From the NCBI GenBank assembly GCA_024529925.1, contig JAFEUB010001429.1, positions 213,501-277,500 of the forward strand: DNA of 64,000 bases, read 5' to 3'. The notes below the pieces were generated by a model. It saw only the letters and a program-made list of their open reading frames with translations, ran no database searches and had not been told where the DNA came from. Both the position numbers and the translations under genes were made by a program. Positions 1 through 12,705 of the stretch are shown here, in pieces. This stretch comes from Ophthalmolycus amberensis. Lineage: Eukaryota > Chordata > Actinopteri > Perciformes > Zoarcidae. The stretch's first letter is position 1. Each line of letters opens with the position of its first letter.

Positions 1-1546
1 GACTTAAAACCAAGTAAGAGAAGAAGAGCATCGAGTAAGTAAAAGTCCGCTGGCCGCTAGGCTAATTCATGCAGTGTGAAATGCCATACGCTTTCAGTGC
101 TGCTATGTAAAAAAACAACATATTTTTGCAAATTACAGCACACTTGTAATGCACAGCAGAAGGATTTGTGTTGAATTTCTGTCGTGTTGATGTACTGAGG
201 TGGCTCACACAGATGCTTGTATGAGATGCAGCTTTTGTCTAAATAACAAGGGAGTTCAGATCTATCTGACTGCTTGTAGTAACTGTGGAAAAAGTAGCCG
301 TGAGCTGTGATATAGAAAAGAATTGAGGATGCGATACATTGAGATTCGCCGACAGGGGAATTGTCGAAACGAAGCGTGACTACAGGGAAGCTTCACCTCT
401 CAACGACCTACTGCCAAAGAACGGCTGAAGCTTTAAAAACAGGAGTCGAGGTCAATGTTTCCAGGTAGGAACCCTTTGGTCCCAGATGTACCTGTGTTCT
501 TAGTGATCTAAAGGCAGAATGGCTGAAATCAACAGAGCAGAAGGAAACAGAAGGACAATGCTGTTTAAAAAAAAACCTGGTTTTTTTTTTAAGCAAGTTT
601 TTGAATGCGGGAAATAGAATTAAGAAGTAAGAAAGAGAGACAGAGAATGAATCAGAAACAGAAGGTCGCATGAGGGAACTTTGTAATTCAGTGTAGTCGC
701 AAAGTTATCGACCCTGGTTGAATGAAAAATGCGATCTTGCCATACAAAACAGGGAGAACAAATCTTCCGAAAAGACCGTGAGCTGCACTCCATCACAGGC
801 TTCTGCTAAAAGATTTAAACACTGACGAAACGAGAACAAAACTTCACTGCGGAGTTTGCAAAGTCGCCTCAATATTGCTCAACGGCACACAAGGTGAAAT
901 AGCATCGCAGGAGAGCCAGCGGTTCCAATAATGAAGATGGAAGATCACGACAAGATCTTTCCCTCCGTACTGGAATACACTTGATATTGACCATCTCCGT
1001 CCTGCCTGCTTTTGCTCAATTACCCTTGACCAATTAGCTTTTCCTTTTTTTTTCCTCCTCTTTGAACCCGGCAAAGCTTACATCAGATAGATGACCTTCT
1101 TTCTCTGGAGGTTTTTCCCTAAAGCCAGCCGCCTGTAAACTCAAAGCCTTCAGGCAATCACCGGCCAGCCAAAGACAGCAGATCCTCAGACAGAGGTGGA
1201 ATACAGAGTGAGGGGCTGTCAGAAGAGCTCACAATGCAGCAGAAGACAGTCCACAGCTGCGTAATGTCTCACTCGCACGACTCTGACTGAGGTGTCAATG
1301 CTATGGCATGTTACACAGCAGGTGGAACTAGAGCCAAAACAATTAGTCGCTTAATCCATCATTGAACGAATTAAAGATATTTGGGCTGTTGGTCAGATAA
1401 TACGAATCATTTAAAAGACATCACTTTTGGCTCTTTTGATTATCATTTATCACAATTTTTCTGATGTTTTATAGACTAAATTTGGCAGGAAGCTGGAAAA
1501 GAAACGGTAAATGAATTGCTAATGGAAATCATTTCCGCTTCTATAA

Positions 1547-1603
1547 ATGAGTTGCTTTCAGGTAGATGAGTTGCTTTCAGGTAGATGAGTTGCCTGCAGG
1601 TAT
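1547..1603. repeat. 19-bp tandem repeat, three copies
   Basis: Three adjacent copies of a 19-bp unit (ATGAGTTGCTTTCAGGTAG) start at 1547, 1566 and 1585. The first two are identical and the third differs at a few bases. It is a small local duplication with no coding implication. Confidence 0.85.
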
Positions 1604-2507
1604 GAGTTTGTGTAGCGCTTGCTAATTATAATAACGTCTTCGGCCATTCCAGTCCTCAGTTTGCCACTAAGTACTAACAGGACTCCCATAATGCAACACC
1701 GACTTGTCCGATCTTAAAACAGTAATTTATAGACTACAGATGTCAATCTGCCTCAGCTAGTTTGATGAATATTGTTTTAGACAAATCATTTATGCTTTTA
1801 ACCGACTACTTATCAGCACAACCACCACCAAATGCATTTCAGCGTCAAACACTGAAGCCCATGTGCTTCCATGTTCTGTCCTACAGGCACTCTTGACCAC
1901 TTTTTGTGAACGTGTGTTGCGGTGCACTTGACAGCGGTGCTCCCCCTGTGAGTTATTTTAGCCCCAGAGCTGAGCTCCGGCTCTTTAACATTGTCTGAAA
2001 TTTGGCCATCAGGACAACCTCCGAGAGGCCTCTTCAGCGGCCGGCCCCCACGGCAATCGCTACACAAAGTCCCAGCAGGCGCGGCCAGTCCCAATGATAA
2101 TGAATGAGCGTGTCCAGCATGTGTCTATTCATTTATCAGACGCGCTCTGGTGGCTTATAAAACCACGGGAATGTGTAGCGCGGCACCGGTAGAACCCTGG
2201 CTGCTGCAACCTCTCCATATCTACGGAGATGTATGGGCTCCCTAAGGTGCAGGGCCAGAGGAGGATCTTGGCTGCCACGCCCTATCAGACATGTCGTCAT
2301 GGCCGCTACGATGAAGGCCTTTGGTTTGGACAGAAATGCCGATGCAGCAGCCGGGGGCCTGGGGGTTAAAAAAAAAAGAGTGAGGGAGGGGGGGGAGGAG
2401 AGAGAAGGAAAAACAGGCCCGTCAGCAGAAAGGCCTGTCCAACTAATACCCTGCACCGGGGGCCCAAAATTACCTCCGACTCAATGGTTCTATTCACAGC
2501 TTAGATG

Positions 2508-2525
2508 CCCCCCCCCCCCCCCCCC
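2508..2525. repeat. poly-C tract (18)
   Basis: An uninterrupted run of C within low-complexity flanks, one of about twenty long G/C homopolymers in the window. Confidence 0.9.
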
Positions 2526-2635
2526 TACTGACAAGCAACACAAAACCCCCGGCTAACCTCTCCATAGTGCCAGAGTGCCTCTCTATTGTCTGCTCCGTCA
2601 CGTGATAACTCTAACTCAGACAGACACAAATAGTT

Positions 2636-2749
2636 AGGGAGAGAGAGAGAGAGGCAGCGAGAGAGAGAGAGAGCGAGAGGCAGCGAGAGAGAGAGAGAGC
2701 GAGAGGCAGCGAGAGAGGCAGCGAGAGAGCGAGCGAGAGCGAGAGCGAG

Positions 2750-2787
<38 letters not shown>
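2636..2787. repeat. GA-rich microsatellite with GGCAGCGA interruptions
   Basis: About 150 bp of (GA)n broken by repeated GGCAGCGA and GAGCGA motifs, ending in a purer (GA)n block. The pure purine strand could form triplex DNA. The Ser/Leu- or Arg/Ser-rich open frames read from it on the minus strand are artefacts of the repeat. Confidence 0.9.
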
Positions 2788-2791
<4 letters not shown>

Positions 2792-4388
2792 TTTGAAATG
2801 TGGAATGTGGGCTCCGAGACTGCGCAGAGGCAAAGAAAGCGTTCCACGATCTCGGCTTTTTACGTCCGCCCGCCAAATGTATACACGCCGGCTGAAAGTC
2901 CCTCTAATGTGGCAAGACTGAAAGCTCTCATGTGAGATCATCCCAATACACCGCCACTCATTTTGCCGGGGAAGTGAGGTGACTGGCAGTTGAGAAATAC
3001 TCAGCGTAGGTGTGTCATCAGTGGCCGAGGATAAATGCAGACCCAGGCAAATGCCCCAGCGGCGACCCTCCCGCCCGACCCCGGCGAATGGTGCAACAAC
3101 CCCCCCCCCCCCGACAAAATGCATTATTCGCAAAGGAATGTGACCAGGTTTAGTAGGGTGGCCTGCACCGGCGACTAGACAATGCGATATGAAGCGGAGG
3201 CTCCAGCTGAATGCGCTGTGCGAGACATCCATGCCAGCGCCGCTCTTTATAGGATCCGGTTAAGCCCCGGTGGAGCTCGCACTCTGCTGCCTCAATAACT
3301 GCTGTGATATGAAATTGTCATCCAGTCCAAAAATTGTGGGGAGAACACGCCAAATTAGGTTCAGCACTCCCTTACAGCATACGGACTCTGTGCCCCGACC
3401 ACAAAAACATCCTTCACAGCGTGTTCTGTAATTGCCCAATTATTGAACAAAATGCTAAAAGCACAATACACGTGTTTTTCTTTCTCCAATTCTTATAAAA
3501 TTACTGCATGCTATGCGTACTTGTTATGAATGTCTATTCTACAGCTTCAAGGCCGGTATGCAACTTATTACATTCCATTCTTCACAATCATGGCGATTTC
3601 CAAGTAGACGCATAAAATAACACTTTTTAAATGTAAGTCTTATCCTTGAAAATGACTGTTGCTCTCTCATCTGATGCAATAAATAAAGATGGATTTTTAT
3701 AAATGTATAAACTATGCGCATTTAAATTAATAATTTAAAATACTATTATCAATAGAGTGCTGCAGGGATAACGTTTTTTGTAGGCCAACCCCAGAAGTTA
3801 GCGTGGCACGGGTTCCCTCGACAATAAGTCAACGGGATTTTTCAATTGTTATTTTTTTTGCGGAAAATAAACTCAAGTTTATGATACCGACACGTTTTGT
3901 TCAGCAAGATAATCCTCAAAAATGAACTCTGCTTCTACGATTTGTGAAGCGTGAATACAATCCGCTGAAGTAAAAAGCCAACATTAGGCTATGAAGGAAC
4001 TACGCCACGGTCACATGAGCGCCAGTGTACACAGCGAGGGCGGCCTCGTTAGCGTTAAGCTTCAAAATGAATACCAGCGGTATTCACTGATGTATTTTAT
4101 ACCGTAGAACAAACATCTAGGTGTGCAGGCATATTATCAAAAACCCAATTTAAAAAAGCCAACAACAACATGAACTCATTCCCGTGTTTCAGGACTCATT
4201 CCTGCAGCGCTCTGCTGTGTCAAGAAGGAAGCCGATAAACGTCGGCCTGTGAAGACATCATCAATCTTTTTTAATAAAACAACCAGCGCTGGTAGAGGGG
4301 CTTGAGGTGATGCTATGTTGCGCCGCTGACTCGAGACATGTCTAAAATATCCACGCATTGTAAGAAGATGAGATGCAGGGATGAGACA

Positions 4389-4424
4389 AAGACACTATTT
4401 TCTGTTTTCAGAAAATAGTGTCTT
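4389..4424. repeat. perfect 16-bp inverted repeat with TTTT loop
   Basis: AAGACACTATTTTCTG at 4389-4404 is followed by TTTT and then by its exact reverse complement at 4409-4424. The arms end abruptly at both sides. It could be a hairpin in the nascent pre-mRNA or a small foldback remnant. The stem is shorter than a microRNA precursor. Confidence 0.85.
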
Positions 4425-5616
4425 CTTCAGAGAAGGTAAACTGTTTGTAGCTGAAGCTTTGGATCTGGGAATGATGATACTGCCTTTTGCCAGACTAAGC
4501 CCTTGAAGGCGTTTTGCTAATGCGCCGCACTTCAAACGCGCAAAGCATTCCATGCATTTATAGCTGGGCCTAAAATATGTAAGGGATTTGCATGAAAAAA
4601 AAACAGTGTTTGTACTCTGTTCAGTGTCTCTAGCAATTAAGAAAACTAAAGAGGGATTGCACCAGAGCATGAACACATTTAATAAGCGGCTGGCTCGCTT
4701 TCCCAGCGTGATTGCAGTGACCAATCCCCCCCCCCAACAAACACTTGGTTTGTGTGGTTTATGCATATTGTTGGAGCTAGTTTTCCTCTCTAAAAACTGG
4801 TGCCTCAATTAGAGAATTTTGAAGAGGCCCTCAAAAAGACGCAGCGATACTACCTTCCCTTATCCCACAGCGAGGCATTCAAGCATGCACGTCTGAGCGG
4901 GGTTAGCCAGGAGTTTGATCAACCTAAAAGAGTTTTAAGATCCCTTGATGTAGAAAAACAGGCCCCGAGGAGAGGGAAACTATTCATGTGTTTTGACGTG
5001 CGCTCTCTTTCCTTTTTAAAAACGTGCATTTATATCCTGTTTGCACACGGTCATTTGCTCACCGAGGGCACAGCAATCAACGTTTGACAAACACCGTATT
5101 TAAAAGGACAATTTAAAAAAAAAGTGTGCAGACTCCCCCACGAGTCACCTCCATTTCCTTTTAGAGTGGCAACACTTCCCCCTGTTCTCTGTGGCCTTTA
5201 GTGAACTACCACCACCCTCTCCACTGGCTGTTTTCATGGCTACACATCAGCTACATGCTCGGTAGATACCTGCTGAGTTGTGAAAAGCTCGCTGAAAGCA
5301 TTCGGCCGCTGTGACATTCATTAAAAGCCTCTTGTTCCTGTAGCAAAACAGGTTTCTCTGGAAAAAAAAAAAAAAGAAGCACGATGACAGTTGGGCTCTC
5401 TTGAATAAGTAATATTTGCCCTTTTGAAAATTAGCAATCTGGATGGGTTGGTAGTGGAAGCGCAGGGGGACATCACAATTATTCTCAGGCCTTTTGTTGG
5501 GTAAATGAAATGATTCTGTGTTTTTCCAGTACAATGACAGCCGAGCATTGTGTGGATTACTGTGTCACTGGAGCCAAGAGCTGATAAGGCTAAGCTACAT
5601 CCTTCTGCAGTTATCA

Positions 5617-5772
5617 GCGCGGAGCTACTGGGCTTTTTGCTCCGCGAGTTATCGAGACGAGCGGCTTGATACGTAGGCTTTAGCGGGGCGGTAAACCGTC
5701 CACATTACCGGGATGTCAAACCCCGCTCGCTCTTTGCGACGTCTCTCAGACGAGCTCGGCGGACGCTGTGAA
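5617..5772. promoter_or_regulatory. CpG-dense patch in intron 2
   Basis: I count about 20 CpG in roughly 155 bp, far above flanking sequence. A short 8-bp inverted repeat (CGCGGAGC at 5618-5625 and its complement at 5639-5646) lies at its start. It could be an unmethylated regulatory element or an intragenic promoter. No gene start is evident beside it. Confidence 0.3.
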
Positions 5773-6722
5773 AAGCATCACATGGATCTGCTGGGGAACT
5801 CAAACTGCTTCCAGTGTCCTTTCTCTTTTGACTTCAAAGGACAATAAGTGACAATAAGTGTTCGGGAAATGTGACCATACATAACGATGTAGCCTCCAGA
5901 AGCCTTTCTGTCCACAACGTCTCCGATGTAAAGCAGAGTATTATTAAAATGAGCTGCTGAACTTTGACCGCCTTCTGTCCTCCCATAAGAAGGTCAGAGG
6001 GTTTTAATTGCTCTCTATTCCCTACTTCACCTGATAACTGCTGCCACTTGTCACTTTGTTCAATCTACAAAAGGCTTTTGTGATTAGCGGAGGGACGGAG
6101 AACAAAAGCAGGTAGAGGTAAAAAAAATAAAGCAATACGTGTGAGGCTGGAGGCGAGTGGTGGGTCAAGGTGTCTTTTAGAAATCACAGTGTGAATAATC
6201 AGCCATTCAAAGGTGGCCACAGTCCTCTTCTCTTTTGTATTGTTCCTGTATGACGGAGGTCACTCTCTGGTGATCGTACACCCGTAGTAATACACATTTT
6301 TAGGGGACGCTCCGCCATCCATCTCCGCCGTGCCACAGTGCTGATGTTTCAGTGCTCGGGCACTTTGAGCCGGACAGGAAGCTAACTCATGTCTGAGGCT
6401 CGCATTGGGTGAGAAACAAGCATGAATATTAAACATCCGATATTGATCGCTTTCATTTATTATGCATCCACTGAGATGCAAGCAAAGATGCTACTTAAAA
6501 AAGAAAAGAGCTCGAGCGTTATGCCCACATAAAACACAAATTCATTTTGATGTATGAAACCCACGTCCATTTCATCACTTTCCTATATAGACATGCGGTG
6601 AAGAATCAGATGAAAGAAGTGGTGGTGCATAGGCTCTCGGATATATTTGGCAGTTAATGTTCAAAAGAAGGCAAGTTTAAAAAGGGCAGCAGCCACCGGC
6701 TACCTTAGCCGATCACTATGAG

Positions 6723-6740
6723 CCCCCCCCCCCCCCCCCC
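6723..6740. repeat. poly-C tract (18)
   Basis: Uninterrupted run of C, followed at once by a further C-rich stretch. Confidence 0.9.
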
Positions 6741-8519
6741 ATGCCCCCGCCTCCTGAGCTGAGCTTTTGTGAAGAGGGCCGGGCACTAAAACTGCCTCGG
6801 TGCAACCTGTAATGTGACATTATTAGTTCCTTTTGATCTCGAAAGCACGGACTCAGAGCTATTTAGTTCCTCCCCTTGATCATTCTCGTCAACATACCCT
6901 CGTGAAAATCAAAGAGACAAAGAAGGAGGCAGTGACCAGTGGTGAGGTAACCTCTGCTGGCATGTTCGCTGGGCCTTGTAAGACTTTTTATGAAATTACA
7001 GCAGCAGAGAGCGTCTCGTATTGGATTTGTTGCCGAGAGAAGAGACACAAATATATCCCTCTGCCCAGAACTCTACCAATCATTGTTCCGCAGGGACAAT
7101 CATTATCCAGGGCTCTTGTTGGGGAGGGAAACAACCGAATAGGATGACTTATGCAATGATGTCAGTGCCTCCCTCTGCTTTCACCAAGTGGAAAAGTAAC
7201 AGTGTTGAAAACACATTGTTAGGGTATCGGCTCCGGCTCCACCGTCTCTAGCTGCAGTAAATATTGTCTGTCAAACACCAATGCTGCGGTTCTGCGCTGG
7301 CACAGGATCTCCTGGCATTTTAACTCCGCAGGGCATGTTTATGGAAATTACATCAACAATCGCTGAAGGTACTCACTCATTTCAGAAAGAGAGTAAACTG
7401 TTATCACTGCACAGAACACACCATCAGCGTCGCTGCGGGTGGAAGGCGGCTGGTGCCAGACAGAAATGCCAGTTTGGGTGAAAACGTCGCGTGTTTCAGT
7501 CGAGGGTGGAAACATATTGTATCAATTATGATCCTGACCACTCGCACATTTGTCATTCGTGCAATGAGCGAGTGGCAAACGGAAGCTGTGTTTTTAGCCA
7601 CTTTTCTAGGCGCACAGCTGAGGAATGAATGGTTGGTTGAAGCTTCAACGGCTTTTTAATTCTTTAAAAAAACAAATGTGTTCCCAGTTCTCTGTGAAGC
7701 AGAATATATATATATATTTTGAAATATATATATTTAAAGTTTTTTACGCTAGAAATGGTTATGAAAACTGAATTAAGAAAGAAGAGTTTGATCACATTTA
7801 TTGTCGGATGACAGGTGGGACCTCTACTGGGAGAAAACAAAGCACGGTTAGCTCAACGCTTCATTAAAACTTTGATTCGAACGGGGCAAAGGTTGTGCAA
7901 ATTAATGTTCAAGAAGACAAAGACATTTCCCGGGAGACGGACCACCGAGGAAGCTATTTGTACGTTATCGTTTTTAATAAAATTAAAAACAGATGTATGT
8001 GGGGGCGCGATTAAATTCAGACAAATTGTCTAACCTCCTGTGTCATTACTTGACACGAAGTTCATTTAATACTGACGGGAGGCAGGTTCAGCCACCGTAA
8101 ATAATAACCACCGTGCGTGACACGGGCGGGCGCCCTCTCTCCATATGCAACACGCATAGCGTAACAGCAGCACGTGGTTAATGCTAATCCTACAGTCCTC
8201 ACCTGCTTTCTGAGCCATGTAACCATCTCCATCGCCTCACCATTTCTAAACGCATTTAAACTTTCATTACATGGTGCCACACGAATGACCAGCTCGCACA
8301 AAACCAACGGCAAGGACGTTGTGATATTCAAGGCAATGCAAAAGAGTCTTGTGAATAATATCCCAGTTTGAATGAGTCACATTCACACATGCACGGGTGA
8401 CCAGAAGTCAAGGCTGCTTGTTACCATGGGTGTAAAATAACGTCCTGTGTATTAGAACTGTATTCAGAAAAGAAGGATTGAGATTGTGACCAACACATGC
8501 ATTTTATTTTTAGCTTTGC

Positions 8520-8950
8520 TGCACTCGTTAAAGGAGCAGTATTTAACATAGACGCAAACAACTATTATCTATGTAAAGATATAGTGGAGTAAAGTCTACC
8601 TGAGCACAGAGTGAAGTCGCTCTCCCCCGTGTGTGTTGTTCACCGAGCTTCTCTATGCTTTGTTGGCGTAGCCAGCCGCGCATGCTTTTTTGTGCATGTG
8701 AGCGCGCCGCACTGGCTAGCTCACAGCCGCTCTCATGTGGCGGTTACAGCGGATAACGCCGTCCCGACCAACAGCGTAGCACCCACCCTCCTGTTCCCCC
8801 CCAGTTCCTCCTCAGGTAAACACTGTTAGCTCCGTTAGCACTTTTGCCATAGTTTGCGCTGTTAGCAGCAAGCTGCCGGCGTGCCCCACATGTCGAGAGG
8901 CTAAACGAAGCGCTCCCAATCTTGGATCTGGCACCTTTCTTCTGAGTACG
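8520..8950. repeat. dispersed repeat copy (family shared with 42200-42420)
   Basis: A 39-bp segment at 8559-8597 matches 42244-42282 with only two mismatches. Both copies continue into 'GTTAGC'-rich sequence and end in related text near a GGCACCTT/CGCACCTT motif. This shows two diverged copies of one interspersed family. The style (repeated TTAGC motifs) is familiar from percomorph genomes. I cannot name the family or its ends. Confidence 0.6.
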
Positions 8951-11759
8951 TCAAGTTTGATGACAAAGGCAAATGTATAGAAACCGCCCACTACGTTTAA
9001 CCGGAGATGAGATCTAATTGGTCAAAACACACACACACACACACACCCGTGGCTGGTTAGCGTTGATATGCCATTCATGCTAATTAATTTTCAGCCATAA
9101 TGTCTCAATACCAATTAACAAGAAAGTGATAGCTATGAGAAAGGCATGGTCTGTGCATCTCCTTTACCTTCAGAGGGAATAATGCTGGCGCCTGCTTTGC
9201 ATAGCTCTGTTGTCAATCACACCCATGCAAATGACTAGCTCAGGTAAAGACTGATACGGTCCACTGAATCCAATTACAAACCCAACCACACACACAAACA
9301 TACAATTCCTGTCCACTCCCTCCCTCCTTTTCTTTTTAAACATGCGCGCGCACACACACACCGGCACGCATGTACACTTTCCCTTTATCCTTTCCGTGCA
9401 CTCGAAGCAGAAAGGCACAGCAATTGGAGCCACGTTCAAAAAGTGAAGGATTTTATTCAACGCAGGAGTGGCTGCAACAAGAAAAGACACGGCGGGAGGA
9501 GATGCACTCACCTACAGCATGAGATGTAAAATAAAAGCTGTAGGAGGAAAATAAGGGGATCTGGGACCAGTTCTGGGGGCCATTATGTCATGTGTATCAC
9601 AGTTCATGCTGAGTTTTTGAGAACAAAGCTAATGGAATTCCTGCTTCTTTGCCTTTTTCCTTTGGAGGAGTCGAGGCGCGGGGAGAAACAAGGAGAAGGC
9701 ACGTGAATCCTCTTTGGCTGGGAAACAAAGCGGCAGACAAAGGAAGATGAGGCTGACAGCCTCTGGAGAGGACCATTATACTGTAAGATGGGGGTTGTTT
9801 CTGCGTCTCTCTCAGAGTAAAGAAAAATGATTTACTGAGTCATTTGCACACACAGAAAGTAATAAAAACAGTATATTCTGCCTTACTGCTTACAGCAACC
9901 TGTGTAAACTGTACACAATCATAATATAATATTCTCTTTTTCCGAAGAGGCCATACGGATATGTGGATGCTTGTCTTTTGAGTCATTGTGGTGGGCAGAC
10001 CATTACAGTCACAGCTACCAACCGTTATCCTCGTTTTACTCTCCTGCCCCACATCACGAGACGCTCTAAACCCCATCATGAGACCAAAACAAACCCCATG
10101 GCTGTAGCGGCACTGGCTTTAGAAGCATGCCTCCTCTGAAAGGTTGAGGAGAACAGAACAGAAAAATAAAAAATAATCCTTTCCGCAAAACAATGACGGC
10201 AAGAAGAAAAAAAAAGACGCTTCTTCAAAGAGAGGGATTAGGGCAGCTGCCAATACACGGGCTGTGTGCATTTGAATCAATATGTTTCAAATTCCGCTTG
10301 AAACACAATTAGCCCGAAAAAAGAGACGCCGAAAAATACACAGAGTCGAGATTAGAAAGACGGGCCCCAATGTTCCTCCAACACGTTCACATTCAACACA
10401 CATACACATCGCTTTTTCAGACGCATCACAGCTCGTCGTGTGCTGCTCCGGGAAAGTGTGCTTCTGTACGTATGCTGTCTTAACGTGTCAGCGACGCTCA
10501 TCCCTTTGTAGTGCGTCGTCGGGTTCCTGGAGGTATCGAGCTACAGCCGAGGCAGCGCGCTACTAACCTGCTGTGACCCGCTTGACCCTCCCCCACACGT
10601 AGCCGGTGCTCAGAAGAGATCGACTGGGCGGAATGGGGATGGGAAAAAAAAAAGAAATAAAAGAGGGCAGGCAGGTTCCTCTGTGGATGGATAGTGGTAT
10701 AAAATCCATCCGCGCAAAGCAAATCATGACCCTCTCAAGGCTGAATGAGTCATATTTTCATATTGATATAAAACACTTCCTGTAGACAAATAAATCCATT
10801 TGAATGCTTTGTTTTTACGAATGCGGGCTGTTTGGAGACTATAAGGACTGGAAAGTGTTCTTCTGGATGGAATCGGAAGTCGGTATGTTGCGTGATCTCA
10901 AGCACAATCCAAAGCGGTTATTGATCCCAGTTGCAGTTCTTTTGTTTATCTTTAATGCTGAAGTTCAGCCTCTGACGCACGATGCGGCGATCAATTTGTA
11001 AGAGAGACATATCTTTCTATTAGGGCTGCTCACTTTCATATGCATGACTTCTTTTTTGTATTTCTGAGCAGAAGCAATTTACTCGAGCAACACAACTCGA
11101 CATTGCATATTGCATCGGAGTCCCGATTGAGTAGCGTTATAACTACACAAACTAATTTGTTTAAAACGTTTCCCATTAAAATACGTCTGCTCTCTGCGAA
11201 GATAAAATATGGATTTTTAAACATTTTCATGTTGGTAAAGAATGAACATGGTGTCCCTCATGTGAGCAACATCTGCTTTACGCATTCCAAAAAGAAATGC
11301 ATACGACGGTCCCACAACTGTAACCGTCGCCCCGGTGCTAATGCAACATCAGGTGTGAACAATTAGTGTTGGCACCGGTCCAGCAGAAGGAAGCGTCTCC
11401 TCCGGCCTTATCTGTGTTCAGGGAACAGTGGAGCGTTACCATGTGGGGAGCATGGCTGTGTGACTGGGCTGTGTGAGAGGAGAGCCCTCTTACTCCCATG
11501 TAATCAGCTGAACTGAGAGGGTTCAGAGAAGGATCTGTGCAGCTGTGCTTTATTACAGACACAATGAGTCCCAGATTAGGGGAACTGGAACTGGAGCGAG
11601 CGAGCGAGGGAAGGATCACGTGGGGGGGGAGGATGATGAGAAAACGACTCCAAACACATCTGTCCTCAGTTTGTCTGCAGCTATAACACCAAACCACAAG
11701 CATGGCCATGTACAAATCTGTCTCCGCTTGGAAAGGCCGCCTGCGGAAACGTTTTCCAG

Positions 11760-12010
11760 ACCTTGGGGTTTTTGGGGGTTTTTTTAACGCGAGGACTCGT
11801 GGGGATAGTCCGTCGCCTCGCAGTTGATGCCGATGTTCGCCGGAGGGGGGGGGGGGATCGCGCTAGTGTCGACGGCCCAAACAAGCAGGTGGCACAAACG
11901 GGACCCGCCGTCTGGTGCCGTTGGTCGCCGTGTGCGTCTCGGGGAAACAATCGGTGCTGTATTTATTGTGGCCCTTAGTTTAACAGCGAGTGACGTGCCG
12001 GTCCCTGCTG
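11760..12010. promoter_or_regulatory. CpG-dense patch in intron 2
   Basis: About 22 CpG fall in some 200 bp, around a G12 run at 11845-11856. This is one of the most CpG-dense stretches away from the cadherin promoter. It is a candidate intragenic CpG island or enhancer. Open frames across it on both strands are explained by base composition. Confidence 0.35.
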
Positions 12011-12646
12011 TTTCTTTGCTTTAAACGCAGCCCGGTCTGTCATTAAGCAGCGTAATTACACAATGCTTTCAGGCCAGGCCTGACGGTGCATCTACGCTGC
12101 TGTGAGGTGGGCTTTTTTTTCATAGCGCCTCCACCTGAGTCGCCCTAAGCGACCCAGAGAGGGTCGAGAAGCGAGCTGCCATGTTTGTCCTGTCATTCTG
12201 CTCAGAGGAAGCTCTCAGGCAAACACAAAATGCAGGTTCGCAGCGTGTTATGCCAGCGGAGGCAAGATTCCCACTACCATTAGAGCTTACTGAAAAGCCT
12301 CTCTATCCCCTTAGAAGAGCTTACTCACGAGGAGTGTTCAAACATCAAATCGCACTGTTGCACCCTGTTTGTCTCGCTTTCTTCCTTCACGTATACATAC
12401 AAGTAGAGGCGAGCCCGTTTCCTAACACTACTTGGAATTAATCCCACTATAAGATGCGTTTGAAAAAGTGGCGGCATGGCTTTGTAACGCAGGAGATGTT
12501 CCTTTGTTACAGTTTACTTGCCAACAAGAAAAGCTACAGCTAACGCAATGATGAAATGCTATTTCGGTTTGAAAGGACGTCGATAAGCTTCCTTATCGCT
12601 CAGGCAACGCTGTATTTTTCAAACTTGGTTACAAGGCTGCCTGTAG

Positions 12647-12651
<5 letters not shown>

Positions 12652-12703
<52 letters not shown>

Positions 12704-12705
12704 AC
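12652..12705. repeat. (CT)14(CA)13 compound microsatellite
   Basis: A pure CT array changes directly into a pure CA array at about 12679. Confidence 0.95.

Noticed and set aside
2525..3232. 235-codon minus-strand frame with a Ser-Leu repeat
   Set aside because: It runs through the GA microsatellite and has no homology outside it.
11021..11130. TTAGGGCTGCTCACTTTC, like a transposon terminus
   Set aside because: Only the first ten or so bases resemble known termini, with no matching right end.
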